A program made the position numbers and the translations under genes. This document shows positions 34,727-46,246 of a stretch of 64,000 bases of DNA, in pieces (position 1 is the stretch's first letter; each line of letters opens with the position of its first letter). The stretch covers positions 307,351 to 371,350 of the forward strand of contig MNCI01006882.1 in the NCBI GenBank assembly GCA_015680685.1, in the 5' to 3' direction. Source of the DNA: Gnetum montanum (lineage: Eukaryota > Streptophyta > Gnetopsida > Gnetales > Gnetaceae). The notes below the pieces were generated by a model that did no database searches, had not been told where the DNA came from, and saw only the letters and a list, made by a program, of their open reading frames with translations.

Positions 34727-37340
34727 GCCACCAAAGAGAATACCCAAAGCTAGGGGATCATCACAACCAAAGGAAAAGAGGCCTAGAGGAAGAGAAATAG
34801 GATGAGACATAGAACAAACTCCTCCTACAAAGTAAGAGGCATAATTATACTCAATTCATTAGCCTACACTTGCACTAGAACAATCTATGTAGGTAGAAGT
34901 TGATCAAGTGTCAGCTCCAAAATAAGAACAAACCTCACACTCTTCAACGAGTGTTTATAGATTATCTAGGAAAAGTCTATCATATCCACTATGATAGTGG
35001 AACTTAACTTTGGCCCATTCCCAGAGTTTGAAGCTGTAGAGGTTCGTGAACAAATTAAAGTCTCACCACTCTAGCCACCCATGTCAAGCAATGATGAATG
35101 CCTATTTGGGGGAATTTCATTAATTCTAGTAGAACAAATAAGATGGTACAATAGTGAAAATTGAGGAAGTAATAGTGTCATGTTCAATGGAAGTAATCAC
35201 AAGGATAATAAACCTACTAAATAGTAAGGCTAACATTACTCAAATTTATGGTTGCAGAAAGCATATGGAACTATAAAGAAAAAGTATAATGGATTATCCA
35301 CTATAAAGAAGATCTATTTTAAGATTAGAGCATATCATATTTTCCCAACCAAGATACTTAATATAATTTTTACCTATGTTGCTTAAGGAAGTGCTATCTT
35401 AATGGGGAAATTCCTTACCAACATAGCCCATCTATTATTTTTTGAAATACAAAGAAGGTTTGAAGAGAAGAAGATAAGGAAACCCACTCTTTTATTCCCT
35501 TATCTTATTAGAAAGTTTTGTATATAAGCAAGAATTTTGGGCTACACCAATGGTGTTCTTAGAAAAGCCCAAAATTCTTCATATATAGAAATCTCTAAGC
35601 TAGTGTCACACAAGAAAGATCAAGTAGAGAAATTAGCAGGCATTGAGGTTGCAATAGGGTCAATACCAGTAGCAAACATTCTAGCCACAAGTATAGAACA
35701 AGGAAGACCTAGTGGATCAACCCTAGGTACAAAACAAGTTGAACTGGGTGCTCCACTAGCATAACAACCAGACTATAGATCTTCGATGAGTTATGTAACA
35801 AATTGCTCAAATAATTAGTTAGGACAGTATGGAAGTCTTGAGTATGTACAAAGTATGGGTAATCTAAGTAGACCTATAGTATCTATAGAACTTTCTTGTG
35901 GTTAAATATATTTCTAGGCAAGAGAAGATGATGATTCGCCACAACAAATTTTTGGGAACACTACATCATTCCAAGTGATATTAGAAACTAGAAAAGAAGC
36001 CACTATAGCAGTGATGCAACATCAAGATGTAGCAGGAGCAATAGAAGTAACAATCAACCATATCAAGAACTCATTTAATTTTTTTATTGTGCCACTGACA
36101 TATATTTCTGTAGCCAAAGATGTACAAACTTTAGCCTGAACCTCAAGAAAAGAAATAATGTTTTGTACTAAACATGACGATGTCTTGGAAAGACTACTAC
36201 AAATAGGACATGTTATGTAGAATCTTTTTTATATCCCCAATGATATCACTATAGTATAGTCAGAATTAATATCCATAATAGGAAAGCTAGTTATTGTAGA
36301 AACAAGGATGTAACACACAAAGAATGAAGTGCATAGGCTACAAGAAGAACAAGCTACATTGAGAGCTAAAAGAAAATATCCTACATGATGCATCATACTA
36401 GATTGACTAGCATAATTCAAAAATGAACAAATTGATCAATTGATGGCTAAGAAAAAACATATAGAGATGGATAAAGAAAAGGTAGTGTGGAATGCTTCAA
36501 TAGCAGATACTCAAACATATGCCCATGATAAGGTTATCACTACATTGGAAGAAGAGAATAAAAGAATTTCTACAAAAAATTTCAAGTTGATAGACATTGA
36601 GAAGCAGAAAAATATACTTGAAGAAGCTATCCATTAGTTAAGAGAGTAGTTTGTTAGAGTAAACCTTGACATAAGATAATTGGCTCATGAAAATAGAACC
36701 TTGTCAATGGAAGAAGTATGTGTAGTTAGACAAAAGTCAACCATTGAAATTAGTGCATGGAAAAATGAGATCAAGAAACATGAAAGGTTCAAGGAACATG
36801 TTATAGATTAAATGGGCATGTACAAGCAAATTAATGAGAAAGAGATCTAGATGGCTAAGGTTAAAATTAGTTTTATCACATAACAAACACCTAATAGGCA
36901 ACCCATCCTAGATAGTCTTACCCTTGTTCATCAAGCTGAGTTAAAGAACAAAGAACTGCAAATAGAGGACTTGATAGAATACATGGGATTAGCAAATATA
37001 TACTATGTTAACTTAGCCATGTTGACAACAAGCAAGCCAAGGACATAGTTAGAGTAGTAAGTGGCAATAGTATATTTCATGTATGAAAAGAAGTTTGCAA
37101 ACAGAAAAGATGCATAATAGAAAATTTACATCATAAACTCTAAACTCCAAATAGTCAAATCTAGCTACTAAGATCAAAAAGATGTTGCAATGAATCTAGC
37201 TAAGAGAATGACTAACTATCAAGAATTACAAAAGAAGGTAAGAGCCTTTGAGAAAAAAGAACGCAATTTGGAGCATCATACATCAAGGCTAACAAAATAT
37301 TCTTATAACTATCATGTCCCTAAGAAGTACCAACACTGGC
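34727..37340 (+). pseudogene. ORF3 copy 1: MPPK-type coiled-coil protein, decayed
   Basis: Opens MPPKRIPKARGSSQPKEKRP. Scattered frames then follow the same order as copies 2 and 3: IYFKIRAYHIFPTKILNI (about 35315), GYTNGVLRKAQNSSYIEISK (35537-35764), QQIFGNTTSFQV and TIAVMQHQD (about 35940-36030), then a long heptad-like segment (36421-36640 and on) ending in ELQIEDLIEYMGLANIYYVNLAML (about 36950-37030). Original length was probably 750-850 codons. It lies between the post-integrase block and the 3' LTR of F, in sense. The N-terminal half resembles plant-transposon or plant-mobile-domain-like ORFs in outline only; I cannot name the family with certainty. Confidence 0.65.
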
Positions 37341-37479
37341 AAAGATTGTTGAATTAGCATGGATGGTGCATGATCCAAAAATTGAAGAAGAAAAACTATG
37401 AGCCTTACTAAATAAATACCAAATTAAAAAGCCATATGACAAAGGAAAAAGGCCAATGGAGTTGTAATGATGAAAAAAG

Positions 37480-39930
37480 TTGATGCTGGAAAATTGAAAT
37501 AATCCATACGAAACAATTCTAACTCCAAAATCCACAATCCTTGAAAGGATTTAGGGAGCCATAGGTGATCTTGTCGATCATTTGAGAATTTAAAAAGTCT
37601 ATTACCAGGTGGGATAAATGAAAATGTACGAAAACATGTGAATGCTAAATCCAAAGTTGAAATAAGAATGGAGAGAGAGGAAAACAAAACTGCAAACTTT
37701 ATATCAAAATGCTGTAAAAATTGTTGTGAAACAAAGGTTTAGAAAGTATAGATTGAGGCTTTTACAATCTACAAATACAAAATATTCAAAGATCTCTCTA
37801 AACTATTATTTTAAGATTTAGTACAGGTAAGCTGGGTGGGTTCTGCAACTAAATTTGCACTTGTCTATCCTGATCGATCTACTTCCAAAATAAATGTTAT
37901 GATAGGTTCTCTCTACTTTTGGTGATCAACACTGGGAAAGATTGTAAAAGGATATAAAATCTACAATAATTTCTCTGCTAAGTTGCCAAATCAAGTCTCT
38001 CTTTTATGCCAAAAAGATGTCTCCTATGTGCTAAAAATATCATCTCTATGCATCCCCAAAAGATCCTATAACACTTACAAAATTTGATTGTTGGAAAACT
38101 GAAAATCCCAAGTTGCAATAGCCTAACCTTGAATCCCAAGGGCCTCCAAAAAACTAGGATCCAAGGTACCCTATATAGTCTTGTCGATCACCCAAAGACT
38201 TACTAAGTGTAAAAAAGAAATGAAAATAGAAATAGAATTACAAATTCAAAAAAAAAAACAAAATATCATAGAATTAAACTTAAAAAAAATTAGCACTACA
38301 ACTGAACTAAAAACTTTATTGAATAAAATTATAAAGTTTAAGAAGTACAAATGGATGCTCAAAGCACAAGAAGCTAGCTTGAATGGAGCTTGAAGCCTAT
38401 TGGAGCCAACGGGTTGTGTTCTACAATCAATCTCCACAGTCTAGGTGCTTCCTAGTTCCAATCCCTTACAACTCCTTGTTGGTTTTCTGTCTAGGTCTAC
38501 AACTTTGGCTATGGATGGTGGTAACAATGGTATAAGATTTTGTTCCAATGGTGTTATGCTAAGAGTCTCTAATGCTCAACGTAGCTACCAAATGGAATTT
38601 AAGCTCTCAAGGTTGCAAAAAAAGGCTATGGGTTGCACAAACACTTGGTTTTTGATTACTCAAAATTGCTAAAGTGTGGAACCTAAATATGGTATTTTCA
38701 TTTGGGTTTGATAGGCTTTTAGGTTGTTGACTTCATGTTGCAAATTATTGTCATGATTGTTGACATATTGATGTCTATTTACGAGTGTAACGACTATGAT
38801 TTCTAGTGTAGTTGGTCATTTCTAGTAAGTTTTGATGCACCGAGGACATCAAAATCCATTCGCATACTAAAAATAGTAAACAAACTTTTGTTACTATGTT
38901 GGCCTTCACCTTGACTACACTAAGTGTTTTTGAAATCTATTGAAATCATGGTTGACTACGCTAGCCAAACTGTAGCTGCTAAGGATCTATGTTGATTACA
39001 CTGGTCATGGTACCATCATTGAAAAGTTGTCATGACAACGTTGGTCATTGTTGGAAAAATGGAAAACCTAACAACATCAATGTTGGTCTTGCAGCTACGT
39101 TGGATTTTTTGGTGACTACGCTAGGTGTTGTTGCTGGAAAGTGAAAACCCAACACCATCTACACCAAGGGTAAATGGTTTTAGCGTAGTTAAGGCTATAC
39201 CTCTACAAAAACCCATGAAAATGCCAAATTTGATAGTCCCCAAGGAATGTTTGACCTTCTCAAGCCTATATATAGACATAACAACACTTTTTCCACTTAA
39301 GAAGTGAGGCAACAATAACTTATGAGGCATTTTTCAACCCCAACAAGTCAAAGCATGGAAGATTGTAGCTCATGGGCTACCAACCTTACATTTACAATGA
39401 AAACTTGCCTCAAGTTGGGTGGTGAAGGTTATAGGTTACAACATGTGTTTTTGTGGTGGTGTTTTAGATTTTGAAAATGGTGTTGAATTTGGCTTAAATA
39501 GGTCTTTGATTTGTTGTTCAGCATCAATTATATTGTAACATGTGTCTTAGGTAGTTACATAGCATTTTTGGCTATTTTCATGGCCTAAAAGTACAACATA
39601 TTTACCAACAATGTTTTGACTTTTTACACCAAGACTTGGCAACATTTTTGACTTTTGAGCCCAAACACGCTAGCATAATAAAATTCATAGTTTGTTTGAC
39701 AATATGGGCTATGAATTTCATTTTACATGTTAAAAATGATTTATTTTTTTCCTAAAATAAGATCACAATGTAACATTTTTGAAGAGAAATTAAGGCATTT
39801 GTGTTTACTCTTGAATTTGATCAAATTACATGGCACAAACTTGGTTACTAGGATTCTTTGTTCATGACGTGAATTTTCTTTGAGGTGTTTTAGGAGCCTC
39901 TACCACTAGGAACATGAAACAACTACATTA
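37480..39930 (+). repeat. 3' tail repeat of element F (H1) with internal motif cluster
   Basis: The first 600 bases and the stretch 39490-39910 match the interrupted repeat at 54700-55383 / 60279-60600. The middle (38090-39480) is absent there; it starts with a second copy of the opening (tgttggaaaactgaaaatcc, then gatcttgtcgatcac) so it arose at least partly by duplication. It contains several copies of a TGACTACGCTAG-like motif (38810-39135) followed by CCTATATATAGAC at 39266. No coding region is visible. Confidence 0.6.
38810..39280 (+). promoter_or_regulatory. Motif cluster followed by a TATA box
   Basis: Imperfect direct copies of TGACTACGCTAG occur near 38910, 38951, 38995, 39034 and 39114, with an inverted copy (tagcgtagtt) near 39181. 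A TATA box (cctatatatagac) follows at 39266-39278. This repeats the layout of the LTR promoters in this window with a different motif. Whether it promotes transcription is inference. Confidence 0.4.
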
Positions 39931-40132
39931 AGTTTTGTTTTATTTTGTTTTTGTTTTTTATGTCAATCAAGCGTTACATGATAAATTTGTAACACAACTT
40001 GAACAAAGATGCAATATTTATAATAGAGTTAGTCATGTAGATATGTTATGATATTGAAAGCCATGTAACCCTACAAGTTTGTAATGAACTCTATCCTCCT
40101 TTTGTTTGAACTCAAGGATGAGTTTTGAGTGA

Positions 40133-40144
40133 GTTGTGGGGGTA
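40133..40144 (+). other. Polypurine tract of element F
   Basis: GTTGTGGGGGTA lies immediately before TGATGAAG at the LTR start. The preceding gaactcaaggatgagtttt also matches the sequence before the PPT of elements A and D. Confidence 0.75.
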
Positions 40145-41999
40145 TGATGAAGATAAGAACTATGATATCATATTTACAATATTGCATATGCTTTATTGTA
40201 GCCTAATATACAATGTTGTAGATATGATGTAGTGGACCATGGTCATGCCTATAAATACAAGCCAACCATCACATCCAAAAACAAGTTTAGCCAACATTTA
40301 GCAAAATTCTTGTAGTTTATTTTCTTAAAGTTAGAGTTAGTTGTAAATACTCACAGTGTGGTGAATTATAGTTGTACATTATATTTATTCAGGTGGATTA
40401 TTCTTGGATACAATTCATAGATAGTAGTAAAGATAGAGATTGCTCTTCATCATTGCAACATATCACATAGAATATATTTGCATTTCTATGTTGTTTACCT
40501 TTACAATGTCATTTACACTTCCTAAGTCATTTAATATTTTGATGTTCATATAGTAAGGTGGAATGAGTATGATTGGTTTTGAGCGTAAAGTGTAATTATC
40601 TGGTAACCTAGTAGTGACTTTGCTTAATTTGCTTAGTAGTAAAGTTACTTGGTAAACTCAGTAACAATTACATTAGCCTAGGACATGTACGAAAAACTAG
40701 GAATAGATAATTATCACCATAGGCTAGAATAGCTTTACATTTTCATTGTTATTTGTCAATAGAATTTCTATCCACTTTCATTATATTTAATTTTAGTGTA
40801 CTTAAAGCTAACCAACATTACTTTATCATATGCTTATTGATGAGTGGCGAGGTACCCCTACACTCAACCATACGAAACAAGTGTAGCATGCGTGACTTGG
40901 TGGAACTCCGTAGACTAAATGCCTACACGCCCCATGGAACACTTGGGGTTAATCATTCGTTGTCTTCCCAGACTTACTTGTAGTTGTCACGGTGTATGGT
41001 TAAGTAAGTCCGAGGTATATGATTTTTATAGTCTTTTCTGTTTTTCTCCTATGCTATCAAGGTGAAGGATTGAGAAACTAACTAACTCTAACTAATGACT
41101 AAGTCTAAATTAACTAGCGTCAGCATCCATTCCCACTTACCGTACACACCCTGAACTATGCAATCGCGGCTACCAAAAGCTAATCGTTATTGGGATCACC
41201 ACACGTAACGCACGTGCTCGAAGTGGTTGTACTGAGGTACTTAACTAGCCTAAATGTAATGAGCAGCCGATTCCTTGACTAGTCGTACACATCCTTAGAT
41301 GCTCGTAATCAAGTCGTACTCATTCTTCATTCTAGGAGTTAAGGGTGAGAGAACCTAATTGCGATGAGCAGCCGATTCCTTGATTAGTCGTACACATCCG
41401 TAAATGCTCATAATCAAGTTGTACTCATGCCGCGCTAATGCAGGTAATAAATAACACGTAAGAAATAACAAGTAATAAATCCTATTCCATGCATTGCAAG
41501 GTTTATCCACAAAGCTCGTCTTTATTGCCGTACACAACTTGCGTTCAGGTACAAAGCTGCTCGAATAAAGATCCGTTCACTTAGGGACTCCTACTGCAGG
41601 CACATGGAAAATATTCTATCTCTGGAGTGATCAATCTACCAGAGTTTCCCTACTTCTAGCCTAGGATGGGAAATAAGGGGAGTGCTACCTCTTATTTATA
41701 GATTTGGCGGCGGACCGCGATATCGCGTACACGACATCACAGGGGACGACGCGATATCGCAGCTTATCACTTATCTAAGAATTAAACTATACATTTTNAC
41801 GATATCGCAGCTTATCACTTATCTAAGAATTAAACTATACATTTTGCACCTTGCTAACTCTAAGTGGGAAGATAACAATCATGAACTTCTTATCAACTCT
41901 CTAGTGTACTTATATTGTCCATCCATGGATTATGATCTAGTTGCACATGAGCACTTGTACCTCATATGGTTGAGTGTTGGAATTATCTACTGCTCATCA
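40145..41999 (+). repeat. 3' LTR of element F, interrupted by solo LTR E
   Basis: Starts TGATGAAGATAAG, ends CTACTGCTCATCA. It has a palindrome TATGATATCATA at 40161-40172, a TATA box (CCTATAAATACAAG) at 40249-40262, and its end matches 22816-23029. Removing E (40838-41761), one copy of the target duplication and the artefactual repeat around the N at 41798 leaves roughly 880 bp. Confidence 0.75.
40838..41761 (-). repeat. Solo LTR E of the element A family
   Basis: 924 bp, TGATGAGTGGCG to CGCGATATCGCA, with no internal region. The flanks gcttat (40832-40837) and gcttat (41762-41767) are identical, marking the insertion and later loss of the body by LTR-LTR recombination. It carries two GCAGCCGATTCC leader repeats and two GATATC cores plus a GACATC variant at 41703-41761. 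Confidence 0.88.
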
Positions 42000-42959
42000 A
42001 TCATCTTAGTAAGAAGACTAAGGGTAAGTAAGCACTATTCACATGTGAGAAGTCATTAATGAAGAGGTTCTAGTGATCCATACAAGATCCTTATTGTACA
42101 TGCTTCATTAAATATCTTATTTTCTCAGTCCTCTTTTTTTTTCTTGTGCATCAAGGTAGATGCTCGTAGTCTCTTGAGATCTTTCTAAAATCATTCGATA
42201 TCTTATAAATTTTCTAATCTCTATGTGCAAGTGAGGGTTCACCTTGATGACTATATGTGAGAGACTGACAACCTGTAGACTAGCGATGAAGGAAGACTAA
42301 CAACTTATAAACCAACATTCATGATTTCATTCTAAAGTGAAATAGAACTAGGGGAAGAGAAAGCAATTGCATCCTCTGTGAGTGAACTAGCTCAAGTTGA
42401 ACCACTATAACATGTGGTATGTTAATTCCTTATTTTTGCTTTGATTATTTGATAGCTTAGATCTCAAATTTAATGATGTATTTGGTTAGGGCTTGATTGA
42501 TCTATGCAAATTCCTAATTTTCTCTTAATTGACTAATCATTCAATATGCATGCAATTTTGATTTATATCTTAGATTTACTTTATCAATTTTTATCATCCT
42601 ATTGACCCTTCCTCTAGGATGTTTTTCAATCCACAAGAAATGACTTGAGGAAAAAGAAGACAGTGAAGAAAGTTAGCAGAAGACCAACTATTATCATTTT
42701 TTAGTTTTTTCTCTTTTTTTTGCCTAAATCTATTTCTTAAAAGGAGTATCCAGACATCGTCTCCATCAATGCACTTTGTAATCTATTTTGTTGCGAGAAA
42801 AATACCCTGGTTATAACAATTAATAAGACCAAGTCCTCTATCTCTCTTACTGCTAGTACAAATATCCCAAACAACTATAGAAAATACTTTTTAATATTGT
42901 TTAAAAAACCTAAGAAATCGATGGATAATATGATCAATTCTATCATAAGAAGTTTTAGA
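42000..42959. other. AT-rich spacer between element F and ORF3 copy 2
   Basis: No gene or structural retroelement feature is recognised. No primer-binding site or LTR end is visible upstream of ORF3 copy 2, so its parent element has lost its 5' part or ends here by rearrangement. Confidence 0.45.
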
Positions 42960-44158
42960 ATAAGCTCAATAATATGATCAACTGGAGTGATAAACATGAA
43001 TTGATTGAAGCATTTGCTCTAGAGGCTGTTACGTACCACCTCAAAGGGTTCCCATTATGGCCTATCCTCTTTGAAAGTAGCGCTTGGTACTTAGGGGAAA
43101 TGTACCAATTTTGGCACAACAACGAACAAGGCACCATGGTTAACATTTGTGGTGTGATAGTCGATTTCTTTGTTCAAGCCATTTCGGAAGTATTAAACCT
43201 TTCGAATACAAGGCCAAAGGTTGCTTGGTTGTCTACTCGTTTAGACCTTGATGCGCGACGAGTGGTTGGAAAGGGTGTATGGTAAGGAAAATAAGATGTT
43301 TAGGGAGCTGAAGACGAAAGAAAAGATTTACTTTAAAATGAGAACTTATCACCTCTTCCCCACAAAAGGCTTGAAAATAATTTCAACGTATGCAGCTAGA
43401 GGATGTGCAATGTTGATGGGAAAGGTTAATGCTAACCTACCTCATCTATATTTTATGGAGATCTTGAGGTGGTTTGAGGAACGAAAAATAGGGAAGTTTG
43501 CATTGCCCTTTCCTTGTCTTATCAAGAAGCTGTGCAAATGTGCTGGTATCAGAGGATACACCAATGATGTCCTCCAAAAAGCCCAAAATGCTTCATATGC
43601 TGAACTACTAAAGTTACCAGCTGCAAGGAAAATCACTGGTAAGATGCTGGGGCTAGAACAAGAAAAGGAACAAACAACAGGGCCAACTGCAACTCAACTT
43701 GCAGGGCCTAGCCAACTTCCAAGCACGGGACCCAGCCAGCAACAAGAAGCAGGGCATAGCACAAGCTAGTAGGATCAACCACCGCTGCTGCAAGATTATA
43801 GACCATCGATGAGCCATCTCAGGGCCATCGTTGAGATGGTTAGTTGGGAAAGTCGTGATGATGCAAATCTCTTCTGTGTCATCGACGATGCCATACAGCT
43901 CATAGTTTCTTTGGATCGCACAAGGGGTGAAGTGTCCATCCATATAGGAGGAGGGGAGAGCACTTGATCACAACAGATCTTAGGGAACGACGCATCTTTT
44001 CAAGTGCAATTGGAAACTGGTGAAGGGGCCACAGTGGTGGTCATGCAGCACTAGGATGCAGCAGGATCCGCAAAAGTGGTCGCAGACCACACTAAGGAAT
44101 TATTCAATGTACCTGTTGTGCCACTGATAGATCTTACAAGAGCACGGGATGCTCAAAC
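42960..44158 (+). pseudogene. ORF3 copy 2: best preserved copy of the MPPK-type protein (partial)
   Basis: Open at 42974-43285 (LKGFPLWPILFESSAWYLGE, VDFFVQAISEVLNLSNTRP), shifted once near 43245, open again to 43769 (KEKIYFKMRTYHLFPTKGLK, AMLMGKVNANLPHLYFMEIL, IRGYTNDVLQKAQNASYAEL), then in the same frame after stops: RPSMSHLRAIVEMV and SFQVQLETGEGATVVVMQH. The contig ends at the N at 44159, before the coiled-coil part. The MPPK start is not found upstream. It shares order and residues with copies 1 (34727-37340) and 3 (58135-55513). GC content is higher than in the other copies, consistent with less deamination. The function is unknown. Confidence 0.7.
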
Positions 44159-44486
44159 NTGTTTCGTTTCGATTGGGTTCTCGTTGCGATTCGAGCGTCT
44201 CGAGGGGCTGGTTGAGAGCGGTTCTCAGCGCCATCACTTGGTAGAATTCGTGAAATTTCTGCTGCGATTTCCTACCCTGTGACAGCGCCCCACCAAGGCA
44301 CGACACGTGAGCAGCCACCGCCATAAAGCCNCCACCAAGGCACGACACGTGAGCAGCCACCGCCATAAAGCCTCATCAAGAGCTTTGACTGCACTCAACA
44401 CGACAATCGCGTTTTTACCATTGGCATGACACAGGAATGAGAGGGACAGAGAGAACCCTGTTACCAAACACCAACAACTGCACAAA

Positions 44487-44888
44487 ATGTTAAAGTTCAC
44501 CCATGCATCTTCAACCTATGTTGTGCTCTTGTTCATGATGTTTTTAGCAGCAACCATGGCAAAAAACACCTTCCGAGAAACCAAACACACACGTGATAGG
44601 GAAAGAGGGTTTATTAACGTCAGCTCCTGGACAAAAACAAGAAAAAAAATTACGTGGTCGGTCCCTCCACAACAAGGAGAGAAATTTGTGCCAAAACTTT
44701 TAAGGCTAGTTGTTGACCGGCAAAAGCCAGTGTTTCCATTGCTTTCGTTCAGTCACCAGGGCAACAACTTCCACGACAGCCAGGGGCCGACTATGACATT
44801 GTATATGTCTACGTTTTTGTGTGGTGTTGTAGCTGGCAGGGGGCAGGGGCAGGGGCAGGGGCAGGGGCAGCATGTTAACAAACATTAA
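44487..44888 (+). CDS. Doubtful 133-codon ORF with hydrophobic N-terminus
   Basis: Starts MLKFTHASSTYVVLLFMMFLAATMA, which looks like a signal peptide, followed by a basic segment without a known domain; the tail (GRGQGQGQGQGQ) is the translated GGGGCA microsatellite. No homologue is recognised and the codon pattern is not convincing. It could be a chance ORF in the upstream region of the gene at 48718, or a fragment of a small secreted protein. Confidence 0.15.
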   Translation: MLKFTHASSTYVVLLFMMFLAATMAKNTFRETKHTRDRERGFINVSSWTKTRKKITWSVPPQQGEKFVPKLLRLVVDRQKPVFPLLSFSHQGNNFHDSQGPTMTLYMSTFLCGVVAGRGQGQGQGQGQHVNKH

Positions 44889-46182
44889 ATGCCTCACGTC
44901 ACAACAAAACAAATGCAATGCGCGCCATGCCTAAACATAAATAGATAGATAGATAGATAGACAGACATCGATGTGCACTATCTTGTCTATTAAATTGAAA
45001 ACCCTCAACAAACCGCCATTCAACCTGCCAACGAACGTGCGATTGCTTGGGCCGAAGAATTTGGCTGCACAAAAGGGAAGGAATGGCAAATAAAGGAGGA
45101 TTTGAACAGAGTGAGCTGACTGATCGAGAAAAGCATAATAAAGGAAAACGTCCTTAACAGACGGAGGGAGGTAGTTTTCCATTTCGATTGCGCATTTGCG
45201 ATTGTTGATTTGAATTGATTAAAGACCCGGATTGAGGAACTTGATAAGCGTCAGCAGATGGTTCTCTGTTCAGGGCCGCTGAGCGCCAGTTTTAGCGCAA
45301 TGGGAATGCAACCAAATCCAAGTTCCAGGCATGGATGATTCCCGTTCCGTTCCGATTCCGACTGCGACTCCTTGGCCCAGTTGCTGGACACGCAATCAAA
45401 GAAAAACACAAAGCCGAATAAATTACCTAAAGACAGCCTAAGCAGAACTAGATTGTTGGCTCGGAAGTGGTTTCCGCACTCAACGGGAAGCGGCAGACTT
45501 GACTCCAGACGAGATAAAACAACGATTTTATAAGATACAGTGGCACTTGCGGAGCGGATTTCTGCGATTATTTATGGGAATTTGTGTGTGCACGCATGCA
45601 TCATGGAATGAATGAATGATTGATGAGCATCGCATGGAATTGATGAGAAGAGGGATGGTGCGCTGCGCGCAGTTGGGATTGGGAATCGGGATACTTTGGT
45701 GGGACGGGATGCCGCGTTGTCGTCATTATCACGATTTTATCGTTGCTGCTGTTTGCGTTTTTAACAGGGCGTGACAAAGCTTGAAGAATATGCAACGTAT
45801 CTATCTATGTATCTATCAATCAAGCAAGTGGGTTTCGGCTCCGCTCAGGTTTGGTTTGGTTTGGTTTGGTTTGATTTCTTGGAAACGGGATATGGCCGTA
45901 TAGGCTTGGTTGCGCTTAAGCCCTTCACACGTAAGCAGTTGTACCTAATAAGAATTGTGAAAACGAAAACAGGTGATTATGAACCAATGTTAAGGCTGGT
46001 CAAAAGCCGAAAATATTGTCACGATGTGCCATATAATTTATATATTTATCTAGAGCACGATGCCTTGAATGTCATGTCAAATTTTAAATCATCATCATCA
46101 TCAATTTAGCTGCGTGTTAATAAAATGCGGTGAATTCTTCTATGAAGAGTAAGAAGAGTTAGGTTTTTGTTTCGTTAAATTA

Positions 46183-46246
46183 TCTTCAGATTCTTTTCTT
46201 GTATGTTATTTTATCTTCAGATTCTTTTCTTGTATGTTATTTTTTG
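46183..46246. repeat. 31-bp tandem duplication
   Basis: The unit tatcttcagattcttttc followed by ttgtatgttattt occurs twice in direct succession, upstream of the host gene. Confidence 0.9.

Larger units (their letters stand above)
22816..41999 (+). mobile_element. Element F: old Tat/Athila-like element with ORF3, split by D and E
   Basis: Plus-strand remains: 5' LTR end (to 23029), degenerate tRNA-Asp PBS, gag remnant (23172-23600), nested element D, then 32596-40144 with a conserved post-integrase block (33660-33735), the long ORF3 pseudogene (34727-37340), a 3' non-coding tail, PPT (40133-40144) and a 3' LTR (40145-41999) interrupted by solo LTR E. No pol remnant of F itself is recognised; D sits where it would begin. 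Linking left and right parts into one element is inference from matching LTR ends, strand and order. Confidence 0.65.

Noticed and set aside
44835-44868. Gly-Gln repeat domain in the ORF at 44487-44888
   Set aside because: It is a translated GGGGCA microsatellite, not evidence of a protein domain.
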